Below are positions 50,316-59,800 of a DNA stretch of 64,000 nucleotides, piece by piece (position 1 is the stretch's first letter; each line of letters opens with the position of its first letter). The position numbers and the translations under genes are program-made. Below the pieces are notes generated by a model, which was given only the letters and a program-made list of their open reading frames with translations, was not told the DNA's origin and searched no databases. Location of the stretch: contig CAZVZG010000007.1 of the NCBI GenBank assembly GCA_964630785.1, positions 62,001 through 126,000 of the forward strand, read 5' to 3'. This DNA is from JADLCX01 sp964630785. GTDB taxonomy: Bacteria; Planctomycetota; Phycisphaerae; Phycisphaerales; UBA1924.

Positions 50316-53300
50316 ATGCCGAGGTTGGGGAACTACGCGACGGTGCAGGAGCTTCACCGGACCGCGGTGGGGTCTGTGTATTCAGCGAGCCGCGCCGATG
50401 GGGGACCAGTCACTTTCGCGGTAAAAGTTTGTCGGCCCGACCCGCTGATCCTCGGCGAGGTCGAGGCCGCTGACGTGGTGCGGCGGTTCCTCGCGGCCGC
50501 GCGGGACCAGCAGGCGCTTGGCGTGCCGGGTGTGGCCCCGATCCACGAGATGGGCGAGTTCGCGGCGGACGACGACGGGCCCGCGGGCGCGTACTACGCG
50601 ACCGACCTCGCGGTCCGGGGCTCGTGCGAGCGGTTGATTTCCGGTGCGGCGTCGGTGAACACGGGGTCGCTCTCGAACATCGTCTCGCAGGTGGCCCGGA
50701 CACTGGCCGAGTTGAAACGAGCCCGCGGGCGCGCCCACGGCAACCTCGACCCGCGAAACGTGCTGCTCATGGATGAAGCGCCGCTGGCGAGCGTGAAGCT
50801 CGCGCTGGCGGACGTGCTGCCCGATGAAAACGTGAAGGCGCTGGGCGCGCGAGCCGAGGCGGCGGACCTGCGGGCGGTGGGGGAGATGATCTACCGGCTG
50901 GTCATGCGCCGCGGCTACTCGGGCGGGTGGCCGGTGGTGGACGCTCCGGAGTGGCAGGGATTGTCCGGTCGGGCCGGGGGGGGAGGGGGCGGGGGCGGTC
51001 GGGCCGCGGGGAACGCCTGGCGAGACCTGTGCAACCGGCTGCTGGACCGATCGCTGGAGACCTCCGAAAGCTCCGGCCTGACGGTCGAGCAGTTGCCGGG
51101 CCTGATCCCCGCGCCCGGTGTCGGCGAGCCGTCCCGGCGGAAGCGGACCCTGCTGATCGCGGCCGCCGCGGCGGTGCTCATCGGCGGCGTGGTGAGCTTG
51201 CAGGTGTTGCGCCACCACGAGCCGCCGCCGACGTTCGCGCTCATCGCGGCCGACCCGAGCACGGGCCCCAGGGCTCTGGAGCGGTGGAAGGCGCTCGTGG
51301 CGTACTACTCGCCGCGCCGCGGCTGGGTGGACCAGTTCGTGCAGGCCGTCGAACCCGATCGGAAGGTCCGCGAGAGCGAAGCGGCCGGTCTGAGCGCGCT
51401 CAAGCGGGCGTGCCCCGAGCTTGTCGAGCGTGCGCGACCGCTGGCAGCGCCGGAGAACAAGCCGCCCCGGATTGCGGGCCGGGCCGACGAGGCGGGCGTC
51501 TTCTGGGAGGAACCGCGGACGGGCAGTCTGGACGAACTCCGCGAACTGCTTCGCCAACCCGGCCGGCGATCGCTGGAGAAGTACCGGTATCTCGGCGACG
51601 CGGCGATCGAGCGAACGAACGCCTCGCTCGCCGAGATCGACAGATTCAAGGCGTACGTCGCGAGCGAGTGGCCGCCGGCGCGGACGCTGGGCGAGGCCGC
51701 CGGTCGGTTCGCTGCGGAGGGTTGGACCGACGCCGCAAGCTCACTGAAGGGACTGGCCGATGGGCTCAAGGCCGAACTGGACAAGCCGACGACCGAGATC
51801 GGTTCGGGCGGTCAGGAAACGGCGGATGCCGGGGCGAAGTTGGTGCAGATCGCCGAGCTTGCGCCCGTGGTGAAGGACATCGAGAACCGCGCGGAGGCAT
51901 TGCGGGCAACGAAGATCGACGGCGCGGCCGACGATCCCGTGCTCGCGAAGTTCGCGGGGGCGGTTCCGGCGCTGGTCAAGGCGAGCGAGACCGAGGGTGG
52001 AGGGGGCGGGGGGGGTGGGGGGGCGAAGGCGACGGGCGTCGCGTCGATCGACGCGCTCGCGGCCGGCGTGCGTGAGGTGCAGGCGATCGCGGACGAACTC
52101 CGCGACTACGCCCGGACCGATCGCAAGCCCGCGCTCGACCGTCAGGAGATGGCCCGCCTGGTGAAGGCTCAGGAGCTCGGGTCGGCCGCGCCCATCGCGG
52201 CCACGTTCCGCGCGTGGATCTCGCTGGCCGGGGGCGCTCTGGTCGCGGGTGAGCATCCGGCGGTGAGACTCCGCGCCGGGGCCGACGAAGCGCAGCGTCT
52301 GGTAGACGCCTACGCGACCGCGCCTTCTAAAATCGCGGCGGACGAGGCGTCCTTCACCCACGACCTCGCCGAGGTCCGTGCCTCGATTGATCGCGTGGCG
52401 TCGCAGAGCTACGTCGTGCGGACCAAGCCCGAGGTCGATCGAGAGAGCGCCGGGGTGGCCACGCGGCTGGCCACGCTCACCGAAGCGGTGCGCAAGGAGA
52501 CCGCCGCGGCCGCCGAGCGCGAGCGCACGGCCCTGGCGGCGATCCGCGACGAGTTGCGATCGGGCGCCGAGTGGGGCGACATCACCGCTTCCGCGGCGGT
52601 GAACGCGGACTGGAAGCATCGCCGCGATGAGATGGCGTCGCGCGAGGGTGTGACCGCGGCCGCGCTGGACGCCGAACGGCGCCGCGTTCGCGATCTCTTG
52701 AGGAGGCTCGAGCATGGTGTGCAGCCCGCGCCCGCTGCGGCGCCGGCGGACGGCCATTGGGGCGAGCTTCTGGCGCAGGCGGCCGCGGAAGCCAGAGACC
52801 GGGCGATCGCGTCGTCGCTGGGCAAGCTCGGGTCCACCGCGCTGACCGAAGAGAACATCTCGACGGCGACGGCCGAAGCGGACGGCGCGTGCCGATCGTG
52901 GCTCGGTCGGGCCGCGGCGTTGAAGGCCGACATGTCGGCCCTGAACGGCGTGCTCACGACACGGTTCACGCTCGACGCCGCGATGGAACCGGGCGGCCCG
53001 ACGGGCGACGCGTTGTGGGCCAAGTGGAAGAACGACGAGTTCACGCGCGAGCCGTCCGTGGCCGCGGCCCTGGCGCCGCTCGCGGCCCGCGTCGCGGCCC
53101 ACCGGGCCGTCGCGGGCGAGAACTCGCCGGATAACCTGATCGCAACGATCGGACGGGTATCCGCCGACGATTTCGATGTCGGGGTGGCGGCGTGGGAGCG
53201 GTTGACCCGCGCAGACGCGCCCACCGAGTCGAGATGGCCGCGAACGGTCGAGGACCTGCGCCGGGCCGCCGATCTCGCCGATCGGACGCGCGGACTGGTC

Positions 53301-54779
53301 GAGCAGGGCCAACACGAAGCCGGTGCGCGGGCCGCGGCCGAGAAACGGGTCGCGTCGAGGGCGGGGGAGTGCTGGGTTGAGTTCATCAAAGATCTGATCG
53401 AATCGAGCGGCGACGCGAAGGCGCGAGCCCAATCGCTGAAAGACGCCGTGGCGATGAAGGACCGCTTCGGTGTGCAGCCGGATTCGATCGGCGACGCTCG
53501 CGTGCGTGCTGACGTGCTGCTGGTCGGCTTCGCGGCCGCGACCGCCGATGGCGCCGACGACGCCGTGCGGCAGGCCACCACCCGCTTCCGCGAGCAAGTT
53601 GAAGCGATCCCGGGCATCGAGCAGGCCGAGCCACGGGTCGGCACGCTCCTGGCCGACCTCCGCAATCGCATCGAAACGCCGCCGAAGGCCACGCCCGTCG
53701 AACAACTCGGCCCGGGCGCCAAGGGCTTTGCGCCCAAGGGCCGCTTCGAGAACGGGCGGATTAGTTTCACCATCGCCGACGGGCAGGACGTGACCTTTGT
53801 TGCCATCGATCGGCCGGAGGGCACGGTGTTCCTTGCGGAGCAGGAGGCCTCGCTCGACCTCTTCCGCGCGGCGATCGACAAGGCCGGCGTCTCCGGCGCC
53901 GAGGTGATCAACAACGGCTGGTTGGGCGACCGGCCCGAGCGACCGGAGAAGCCCGACGAAGAGTGGACCGGGCCGCGGGCGTGGAAGTGGGTCCGCGCGG
54001 CCGGCGGGGGCTACAAACTCTCGGCGGGCAGCGCGTGGTACGACACCCGCGCCAACTCGGCCGTGAAGTTCCAGTCCAATCCGGCGTACCCGGACGTGAC
54101 TCCCCCCCCTGATCTTCAGAAGGGCGTGGATACGCGGGCCGTGAAACTCCCGCCCGGCATGGGCGGAGAACCCTCGGGCGAATCGCCCATGGAGCGTGTG
54201 ACGGCCCGAGGCGCGGCGGGCGTGTGCGACATCATCGGGTGCCGCCTGCCCACCGAGTCGGAGTGGCGGGCCGGGCTGGGTGCGATCGGCGCGCACGAGG
54301 CCTCGGCGGCGTTCAACCTGCGCGACCAGACGTTCAAGCGCGAGGAGGACTACATCCGGCCCCTGCGAGACAGCGGGGTCGTGAGCCTCGACTTTCACCG
54401 TCTGCCCGACGAAGGAAGTTACGACTACGTCGCGGACAAGGTGGGTGGCACCTACCCCTTCAGCGACGGGTGCCTCTGGTTCTGGCCGGTGACGGCCGGG
54501 CCGACCGACCAACGTCTGAGGAACATGGTCGGCAACGTTGCGGAGATCGTGACCGCCGACAGTGGCCGCGGGTACGCAGCCATCGGCGGCTCGGCCCTCT
54601 CCCGCATCGAGGACCCGATCGATCGGGCCGTGCCGATCGACGAGGCGGCGTCGTACTGGGACTTGGGCTTCCGGCCGGCGTTCTCGTCGAAGGACCGCGT
54701 GCCCGACCCGCTGAGGGTGCAGGTGCGCGAGGTCCTCACCGAGCGGCTAGGCGAGACCATGATGTTGTTGAAACCTTGA
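50316..54779 (+). CDS. Pseudokinase-transmembrane-helical-FGE-like fusion protein of a T6SS locus
   Basis: 1487 residues. Residues 1-265 have a Hanks-kinase fold: FAVKV (K37), but the catalytic loop is HGNLDPRN (141-148) in place of HRDLKPEN and DFG is ADV (165-167), so it should be inactive. One transmembrane helix spans about 277-298, followed by ~800 helical, Ala/Glu/Arg-rich residues. The C-terminal ~350 residues are an FGE/SUMF1-like domain: CRLPTESEWR (about 1307), MVGNVAEIV (about 1405), AIGGSAL and WDLGFRPAF. The two catalytic Cys of true formylglycine-generating enzyme are absent. In Pseudomonas T6SS, kinase PpkA is controlled by the FGE-like TagR; here both folds seem joined. ATG at 50316. 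Confidence 0.85.
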   Translation: MPRLGNYATVQELHRTAVGSVYSASRADGGPVTFAVKVCRPDPLILGEVEAADVVRRFLAAARDQQALGVPGVAPIHEMGEFAADDDGPAGAYYATDLAVRGSCERLISGAASVNTGSLSNIVSQVARTLAELKRARGRAHGNLDPRNVLLMDEAPLASVKLALADVLPDENVKALGARAEAADLRAVGEMIYRLVMRRGYSGGWPVVDAPEWQGLSGRAGGGGGGGGRAAGNAWRDLCNRLLDRSLETSESSGLTVEQLPGLIPAPGVGEPSRRKRTLLIAAAAAVLIGGVVSLQVLRHHEPPPTFALIAADPSTGPRALERWKALVAYYSPRRGWVDQFVQAVEPDRKVRESEAAGLSALKRACPELVERARPLAAPENKPPRIAGRADEAGVFWEEPRTGSLDELRELLRQPGRRSLEKYRYLGDAAIERTNASLAEIDRFKAYVASEWPPARTLGEAAGRFAAEGWTDAASSLKGLADGLKAELDKPTTEIGSGGQETADAGAKLVQIAELAPVVKDIENRAEALRATKIDGAADDPVLAKFAGAVPALVKASETEGGGGGGGGGAKATGVASIDALAAGVREVQAIADELRDYARTDRKPALDRQEMARLVKAQELGSAAPIAATFRAWISLAGGALVAGEHPAVRLRAGADEAQRLVDAYATAPSKIAADEASFTHDLAEVRASIDRVASQSYVVRTKPEVDRESAGVATRLATLTEAVRKETAAAAERERTALAAIRDELRSGAEWGDITASAAVNADWKHRRDEMASREGVTAAALDAERRRVRDLLRRLEHGVQPAPAAAPADGHWGELLAQAAAEARDRAIASSLGKLGSTALTEENISTATAEADGACRSWLGRAAALKADMSALNGVLTTRFTLDAAMEPGGPTGDALWAKWKNDEFTREPSVAAALAPLAARVAAHRAVAGENSPDNLIATIGRVSADDFDVGVAAWERLTRADAPTESRWPRTVEDLRRAADLADRTRGLVEQGQHEAGARAAAEKRVASRAGECWVEFIKDLIESSGDAKARAQSLKDAVAMKDRFGVQPDSIGDARVRADVLLVGFAAATADGADDAVRQATTRFREQVEAIPGIEQAEPRVGTLLADLRNRIETPPKATPVEQLGPGAKGFAPKGRFENGRISFTIADGQDVTFVAIDRPEGTVFLAEQEASLDLFRAAIDKAGVSGAEVINNGWLGDRPERPEKPDEEWTGPRAWKWVRAAGGGYKLSAGSAWYDTRANSAVKFQSNPAYPDVTPPPDLQKGVDTRAVKLPPGMGGEPSGESPMERVTARGAAGVCDIIGCRLPTESEWRAGLGAIGAHEASAAFNLRDQTFKREEDYIRPLRDSGVVSLDFHRLPDEGSYDYVADKVGGTYPFSDGCLWFWPVTAGPTDQRLRNMVGNVAEIVTADSGRGYAAIGGSALSRIEDPIDRAVPIDEAASYWDLGFRPAFSSKDRVPDPLRVQVREVLTERLGETMMLLKP

Positions 54780-54811
54780 TTCGGGGGCGGGGAGGGGGCG
54801 GGGAAAGCGGT

Positions 54812-55090
54812 TCACTCACCCGTCGTATCGACGCCCACCGTCGCGGTCACGTTGCTCGAGTCGTGCAGCACCGGGCTGGCCATCTGGCCGTAGTGGTCCT
54901 GCGAGAGCACGAGCGTCCGCGTGCCGACCCGCGGCGACTCGGCTGCGGCGAGATATTGAGCCCGCCGGTTGGCGCCCGCCATCGCGTCGGCCGTCGGCGA
55001 CCAATCGCCGCCGGTGCATCCGCCGGCGAACACCCCGGCCAGACCCAGGGCTCCCACAACCAAGCACAGACTGCGGCGACGGGCGGGCAT
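54812..55090 (-). CDS. Small lipoprotein inside the T6SS locus
   Basis: 92 residues, opposite strand to its neighbours. The signal LVVGALGLAGVFAGGC ends in a lipobox (AGGC). The mature ~65 residues (MAGANRRAQYLAAAESPRVGTRTLVLSQDHYGQMASPV) have no known domain. It is too short for TssJ (about 170 residues), the T6SS lipoprotein, and lacks its beta-sandwich pattern. ATG at 55090. It is convergent with the fusion gene. Confidence 0.65.
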   Translation of the reverse strand: MPARRRSLCLVVGALGLAGVFAGGCTGGDWSPTADAMAGANRRAQYLAAAESPRVGTRTLVLSQDHYGQMASPVLHDSSNVTATVGVDTTGE

Positions 55091-55314
55091 CGGCGACCTC
55101 CGGGTTGAGCGCGGCCATGTGCAGGCCGCCGCTTACCGGGAAATCGGACCGTCGGCGATCCGTCTGGAACCCGGGCGCGGACGCCGCGATCGGTCACCGC
55201 CCCCTGCCACGGGGCGATCCGCAGAAGCGGCGCAGACCGCACGGCCCCCGATCGCGGACAAACTGGCAGTTTGCACGTTGTTGGGCAAGCCCATAACCTC
55301 TCGACGGCCGCTGC

Positions 55315-56046
55315 GTGGAGTTGGCCAACCAAGGGACCCAGCCCGTGCCGGAAAGTGACAAGCCCAACACTCCCGGGGCACCGCCGCCCGCTCAAGGGCT
55401 CGCTGCCGCGGCGGATCGGCTTTTGGAACTGCTCGCGAGCGCGGGCCCCGCCGAACGCGAGCAGGTGGTGAACCGGCTGCGTCAGGCAGGGCTGGCGGCT
55501 CAGCCCGCGACGGCCGCGGGTCTTCCGCAGGCTGCCTCGCGTGCGCTCCAGCAGGCGCTCTCGCAAGGTCCACGCGACCAGCTCAACGTCGAACGCACGC
55601 TCGAACTGGCCGCGATGCTCGCCGATCTGACGCTCAAGCTCGACGCGATGATGACGGACATCTGGCGGAAGGTGGCGCCGCAATCGTCGATCCGCAAGGC
55701 CGCGACGCTGCGCGTGACGCTGGCGCGGTTCGCCGCGGGCGACGAGCAGACCACGCGGGCCCAGGCCGAAGCGGAGCTGACGCTCCTGCGGCAGATCACC
55801 GCGGGCATCGCCAGCGCGATCAGCCGGGCCGCGCCGCAAGTGGCCCGGCGGCACCTCGACCGTTTCGGCGCGGCCGAGGTCGAGCGGGCGGTGCGGGACG
55901 AGGGGAGCGGCGGGTTGGGACTCGAGGCCAAGTGTTGGAAGAAGTACCAGCAGGTGTGCGCGACGCTCGACGCGGAGGCCGCGGAGAGAGAGCTGCTCGC
56001 CGTCATCGCCGAGCACGCGGAGAAGTTGATCCGCAGCACCCGGTAG
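55315..56046 (+). CDS. T6SS-associated protein resembling the C-terminal domain of TagH
   Basis: 243 residues from GTG 55315; GTG 55345 with AAGGGA upstream is an equally good start. The protein is helical: LLELLASAGPAEREQVVNRL, LTLKLDAMMTDIW, then QITAGIASAISRAAPQVARRHLDRFG and LEAKCWKKYQQVCATLDAEAAERELLAVIAEHA. The last block follows the pattern of the C-terminus of T6SS FHA protein TagH (LW-Y--Y--L---AE--F). No FHA domain is attached. It lies 8 nt before tssL. The TagH relation is from pattern and context only. Confidence 0.55.
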   Translation: MELANQGTQPVPESDKPNTPGAPPPAQGLAAAADRLLELLASAGPAEREQVVNRLRQAGLAAQPATAAGLPQAASRALQQALSQGPRDQLNVERTLELAAMLADLTLKLDAMMTDIWRKVAPQSSIRKAATLRVTLARFAAGDEQTTRAQAEAELTLLRQITAGIASAISRAAPQVARRHLDRFGAAEVERAVRDEGSGGLGLEAKCWKKYQQVCATLDAEAAERELLAVIAEHAEKLIRSTR

Positions 56047-56054
56047 AAACGCCC

Positions 56055-56807
56055 ATGCCGCTGGCCCGGAGCGCCGACACGAACATGACACTCGTCGAAC
56101 TCTGCGAACCGTTCTTTCAGCACCTCTGCCGCCTCAACCGCGGCGCCCGCAAGGGCGTGAGCCCGGACGCGGCCCAGGCCCGGGCGGAGATCAAGGGGGT
56201 CTTCGCGGACATGCGCTCGCGGGCGGCCGCTCAGCCCGGGCTCGCCGACGATTACGCCAAGGTCGAGGTCGTGCTCATGTACTTCGCCGACTCGATGATC
56301 CGCGAGAGCCGGCTGGCGTTCGCCCGCGACTGGCCGGAGCTCGCTCGCGAGCAGGGCAAGGCCGCGGGCGATGAGGAGTTCTTCGACGAGCTCGACCGCA
56401 CGCTGGCCGAGCCCGACAGCGATTCGGCACGTCAGCGGCTGACCGTTTTCTACACATGCATGGGCCTGGGCTTCACCGGCTGGTACACGGGCAACCACGA
56501 CCACCTGCGCAAGAAGATGAACGAACTGGCGTCGCGCCTTCGCGGAACGATGGACGCCGACAAGGCGGCGCGGGTGTGCCCGGAGGCCTACGAGGGTGTG
56601 AACACCGCGGACCTGATCGAACCGCCGGCTCGAAAACTGCTGGGCGTGGGCATCCTCTTCGGCGGGCTGGCCCTGGCGGTGCTCGCGGCCAACATCGTGC
56701 TCTATCTCGACAGCAAGGGTGTGCTCACGCGCGCCGTCGAGCAGGTCACGCGCCAGGCTCAGACCGGTCAGCCCTCCGCGCCGGACGGTCGGGAGGTTGC
56801 GCCGTGA
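56055..56807 (+). CDS. tssL: T6SS inner-membrane protein TssL/DotU
   Basis: 250 residues. The helical cytoplasmic domain (FFQHLCRLNRGARKGVSPDA; VVLMYFADSMIRESRLAF; GDEEFFDELDRTLAEPDSD; VFYTCMGLGFTGWYTGN) follows the DotU order, including the conserved LGF-G-Y motif. One C-terminal transmembrane helix (LLGVGILFGGLALAVLAANIVLYL) anchors it. TssL and TssM form the T6SS membrane complex. ATG at 56055 is chosen because the domain begins there. The stop overlaps the tssM start (GTGA). The extra ~35 residues after the membrane helix are periplasmic. Confidence 0.83.
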   Translation: MPLARSADTNMTLVELCEPFFQHLCRLNRGARKGVSPDAAQARAEIKGVFADMRSRAAAQPGLADDYAKVEVVLMYFADSMIRESRLAFARDWPELAREQGKAAGDEEFFDELDRTLAEPDSDSARQRLTVFYTCMGLGFTGWYTGNHDHLRKKMNELASRLRGTMDADKAARVCPEAYEGVNTADLIEPPARKLLGVGILFGGLALAVLAANIVLYLDSKGVLTRAVEQVTRQAQTGQPSAPDGREVAP

Positions 56808-59800
56808 GCCAACTGATCCAGAAACTCGCGGACATGCCGCGGGCCTTGCAGGCGGCGGTGCTGATCGCCATCGCCGGCGGCGTGTTCGCCGCGGCGAGCA
56901 TGTTTCCGTTCGGACGGGCCCTGGCGGTGTTCGTCGCGGGCGTGGCGCTGGTGGGGCTGGCGCTGCTGGGCTATTGGCAACTGCTGCGATTCCTCAAGGG
57001 CCGGCGGTCGAGCCCGATGGAGCAGGCGATCCGTGGGAACGCCGGCGCGGCCCCGGTGGGCATCGCCGAGCCGGCCCGGCGCGCACGGCTCGACGACCTG
57101 CGCAAGAACTTCGAGGCGGGCATTCAGAAGTTCCGCGACTCGGGCAAGAACCTCTACGCGCTGCCGTGGTACCTGCTCGTGGGCGAGCCGGGGTCGGGCA
57201 AGACCGAGGCCATCCGCCACTGCAACGTCGGCTTCCCCCCGGGCCTGCAAGACCAGTTGCAGGGCGCGGGCGGCACCCTCAACATGAACTGGTGGTTCAC
57301 CAACCACGCGGTCATTCTCGATACCGCCGGAAGGCTCATGTTCGAGGAGGTCGAGCCGGGCGCCACCGGCGAGTGGCAAGAGTTTCTCAAGCTCATGCGC
57401 CGCGGCCGGCCCAACTGCCCGGTCAACGGGCTCATGCTCGTGATCCCGGCCGAGAGCCTGATCCGCGACAGCGCCGAAGCGATCGAGGCCAAGAGCCGCA
57501 AGATCGCCCAGCAGCTCGACAACATCCAGCGGGCTCTGGGCGTGCGGTTTCCGGTCTACGTCGTCGTCACCAAGTGCGACCTGATCAACGGTTTCCGCGA
57601 GTTCTTCGACGGCATCGCCGACCCCGGGCTGCAGCACCAGATCATGGGCTGGTCGAACCCCGCGCCGTTGGACACGCCGTTTGACCCCGAGCAGGTGGAC
57701 CGGCACCTGGCCGTTGTGAAGCAACGCCTGGTGCGAAGGCGGCTCGGCTTGCTGCAGGACCCGGTCAACAGCGAAGACCCGCGGGCCCGGCGAACCGATC
57801 AGGTGGACGCCCTTTACGAGTTCCCTGAGGCGTTCATGGACCTGGGCCCGAGGCTCAAGCGCTACCTGCAGATGATCTTCGTCGCGGGCGAGTGGTCGGC
57901 CATGCCGCTGTTTCTGCGCGGCATCTACTTCTCCAGCTCGATGCGCGAGGGCGAGGCCCTGGACGCCAAGCTCGCCGATGCGCTCGGCGTTTCGGTCGAG
58001 AGCCTGCCCGAGGGGCGCGTGTGGGATCGCGACCGGTCCTACTTCCTGCGCGACCTGTTCATGAGCAAGATGTTCCGGGAGAAGGGGCTCGTGACCCGCG
58101 CCGCCAACGTGGCCGGCCAGCAGCGGATGCGCCGCAACACCGTCTCGGCGGCGTCGATCCTGGGCCTGGGGCTGCTCGGGGCGTTCACCTACTTCGGCTT
58201 CACACGGCTCCAGAAGGACATCGTCGAGCCAGCGAAGTTCTGGAGCGCCGTCGGTGTGGAGATGCAGCGGCCCAGCGTGCTCTTCGCCCCCGGCAAACGC
58301 GCCGGCCCTGAGGCCGACCCCGACAAGACCTTCGGCGCGTGGGCCTTTCCGCTGGTCACCTACATCGATACCGCCGATGCGTTCGGATACCGCGGTGACA
58401 CCGAGGCCGAGCTCACGTCGTTGGCCATCGCGCCCGAGCAGCGTCGGCGCGCGGCCCTGCCCTCGCTGCTGCGGGCCAACGCCGAGCGCCGGATCTCGAT
58501 CCCCTGGGTCTACTACCCCGTCGCCGCCGTGACGGGCGGCGCGGGCGGCGACCTGGCCCGTGCCGAACGGATCGGCGCTTGCCGGGCCGAGTTCGAGGCC
58601 GGCGTGCTGCGCCCGCTTGTGGATGCCGCACGTTCGCAGTTCCGCGCCGACGCCAACGCCCGTCGCAAGCCCGAATGGACGGCGGACACCACCGCGGCAA
58701 TGCGGCAACTGGTCCGGCTGGAAGCGGAGCTGACCGGGGCAGCGGCGGGAGCGTCGCACCGCAAGCCGGTCGAACTCGCGCCGCTCGTGCGATACCTCAT
58801 GGTCCGCGCGGGTGAGCCCGAGGAGAAGCGGCGGGCGGCGGCCAAAGACGCGGCCTCGCTGCAGGACACCCTCAAATGGCTGTACACGGAGCAGGCCGAC
58901 GCCGCATGGCCGCCGAGCGGCGCGATCGCGCCGGCCTCGCCCGATGAGGTCCGGGCCTGGGGCGAGATGTTCGTCGCGCGTGCGGCATCCTCGGCCGGCG
59001 ACTCGGGTGAGGTCGGGCGGCTGGTCTCCGCCTTGCACGGCCTTGCGACCGCCGAGCGCTCGCTTCAGGAGTTGGTTGGGTCCGATCCGGCGTTCGCGGC
59101 CAGGCCCGCGGCGCCGTGGCTGAGCGACTGGAGCGCCCGGTACGCGGCGGTGAAGTCCGCCGGCGATCTCGTGGGGACGTTGCTGCCGAGCCTCGGTGAG
59201 CGCACGCTCGCCGAGGCGTCCGAGCAGGTCCGCCGTGAGGAACGCACGCGGCGCAGCGAGGCGATCGACGACATGCTCGCCGAACTGGAGCCCATCAAAG
59301 ACCAGCCCGACACCACCGGCGCGGCCGACCCGTCCGGCCGGGCGGCGAGGTTGAAGGCCCTCGCGGACGTGCGTTCGTCGCTCCTGGCCGCCAAGGCCGG
59401 GCCCGCAGCGTCGGCCGATGCCGATGCCGCGGAGCAAGCCGCGATCATCGCCCTGGACGCCGATTTCATCACCGACGGAGCGTGGAAGGAACGAGCGGGC
59501 ATGTACGCGGCGGCGGACGGGCTGGCCGCGGGCGATGGTTCCGCGAGCGCCGACTCGCCCGCGAAGATCGCCGAGCGCGTTCGACAACTGAGCCAGCGCG
59601 TGAAGGAAGCGATCGACAAGTGGGGCCCACTCGCCGGGGCGAGCGGGGCGGCGGAACTTCACGCGGGCGCGAACGCCGTCTGCCGCCGGGCGGCCCAGGC
59701 CCGGGCGGCGGTCGCCTGTCGCGCCTTGATCGAGCGATTTGCCGCCGATTATCCCGCGAGCGTCGAGGGGCTCCGGTCCCGTGTCGCGGGGCTGGCCACG

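Noticed and set aside
54812..55090. TssJ lipoprotein of the T6SS
   Set aside because: Has a lipobox but only about 65 mature residues, wrong strand and no TssJ beta-sandwich pattern.
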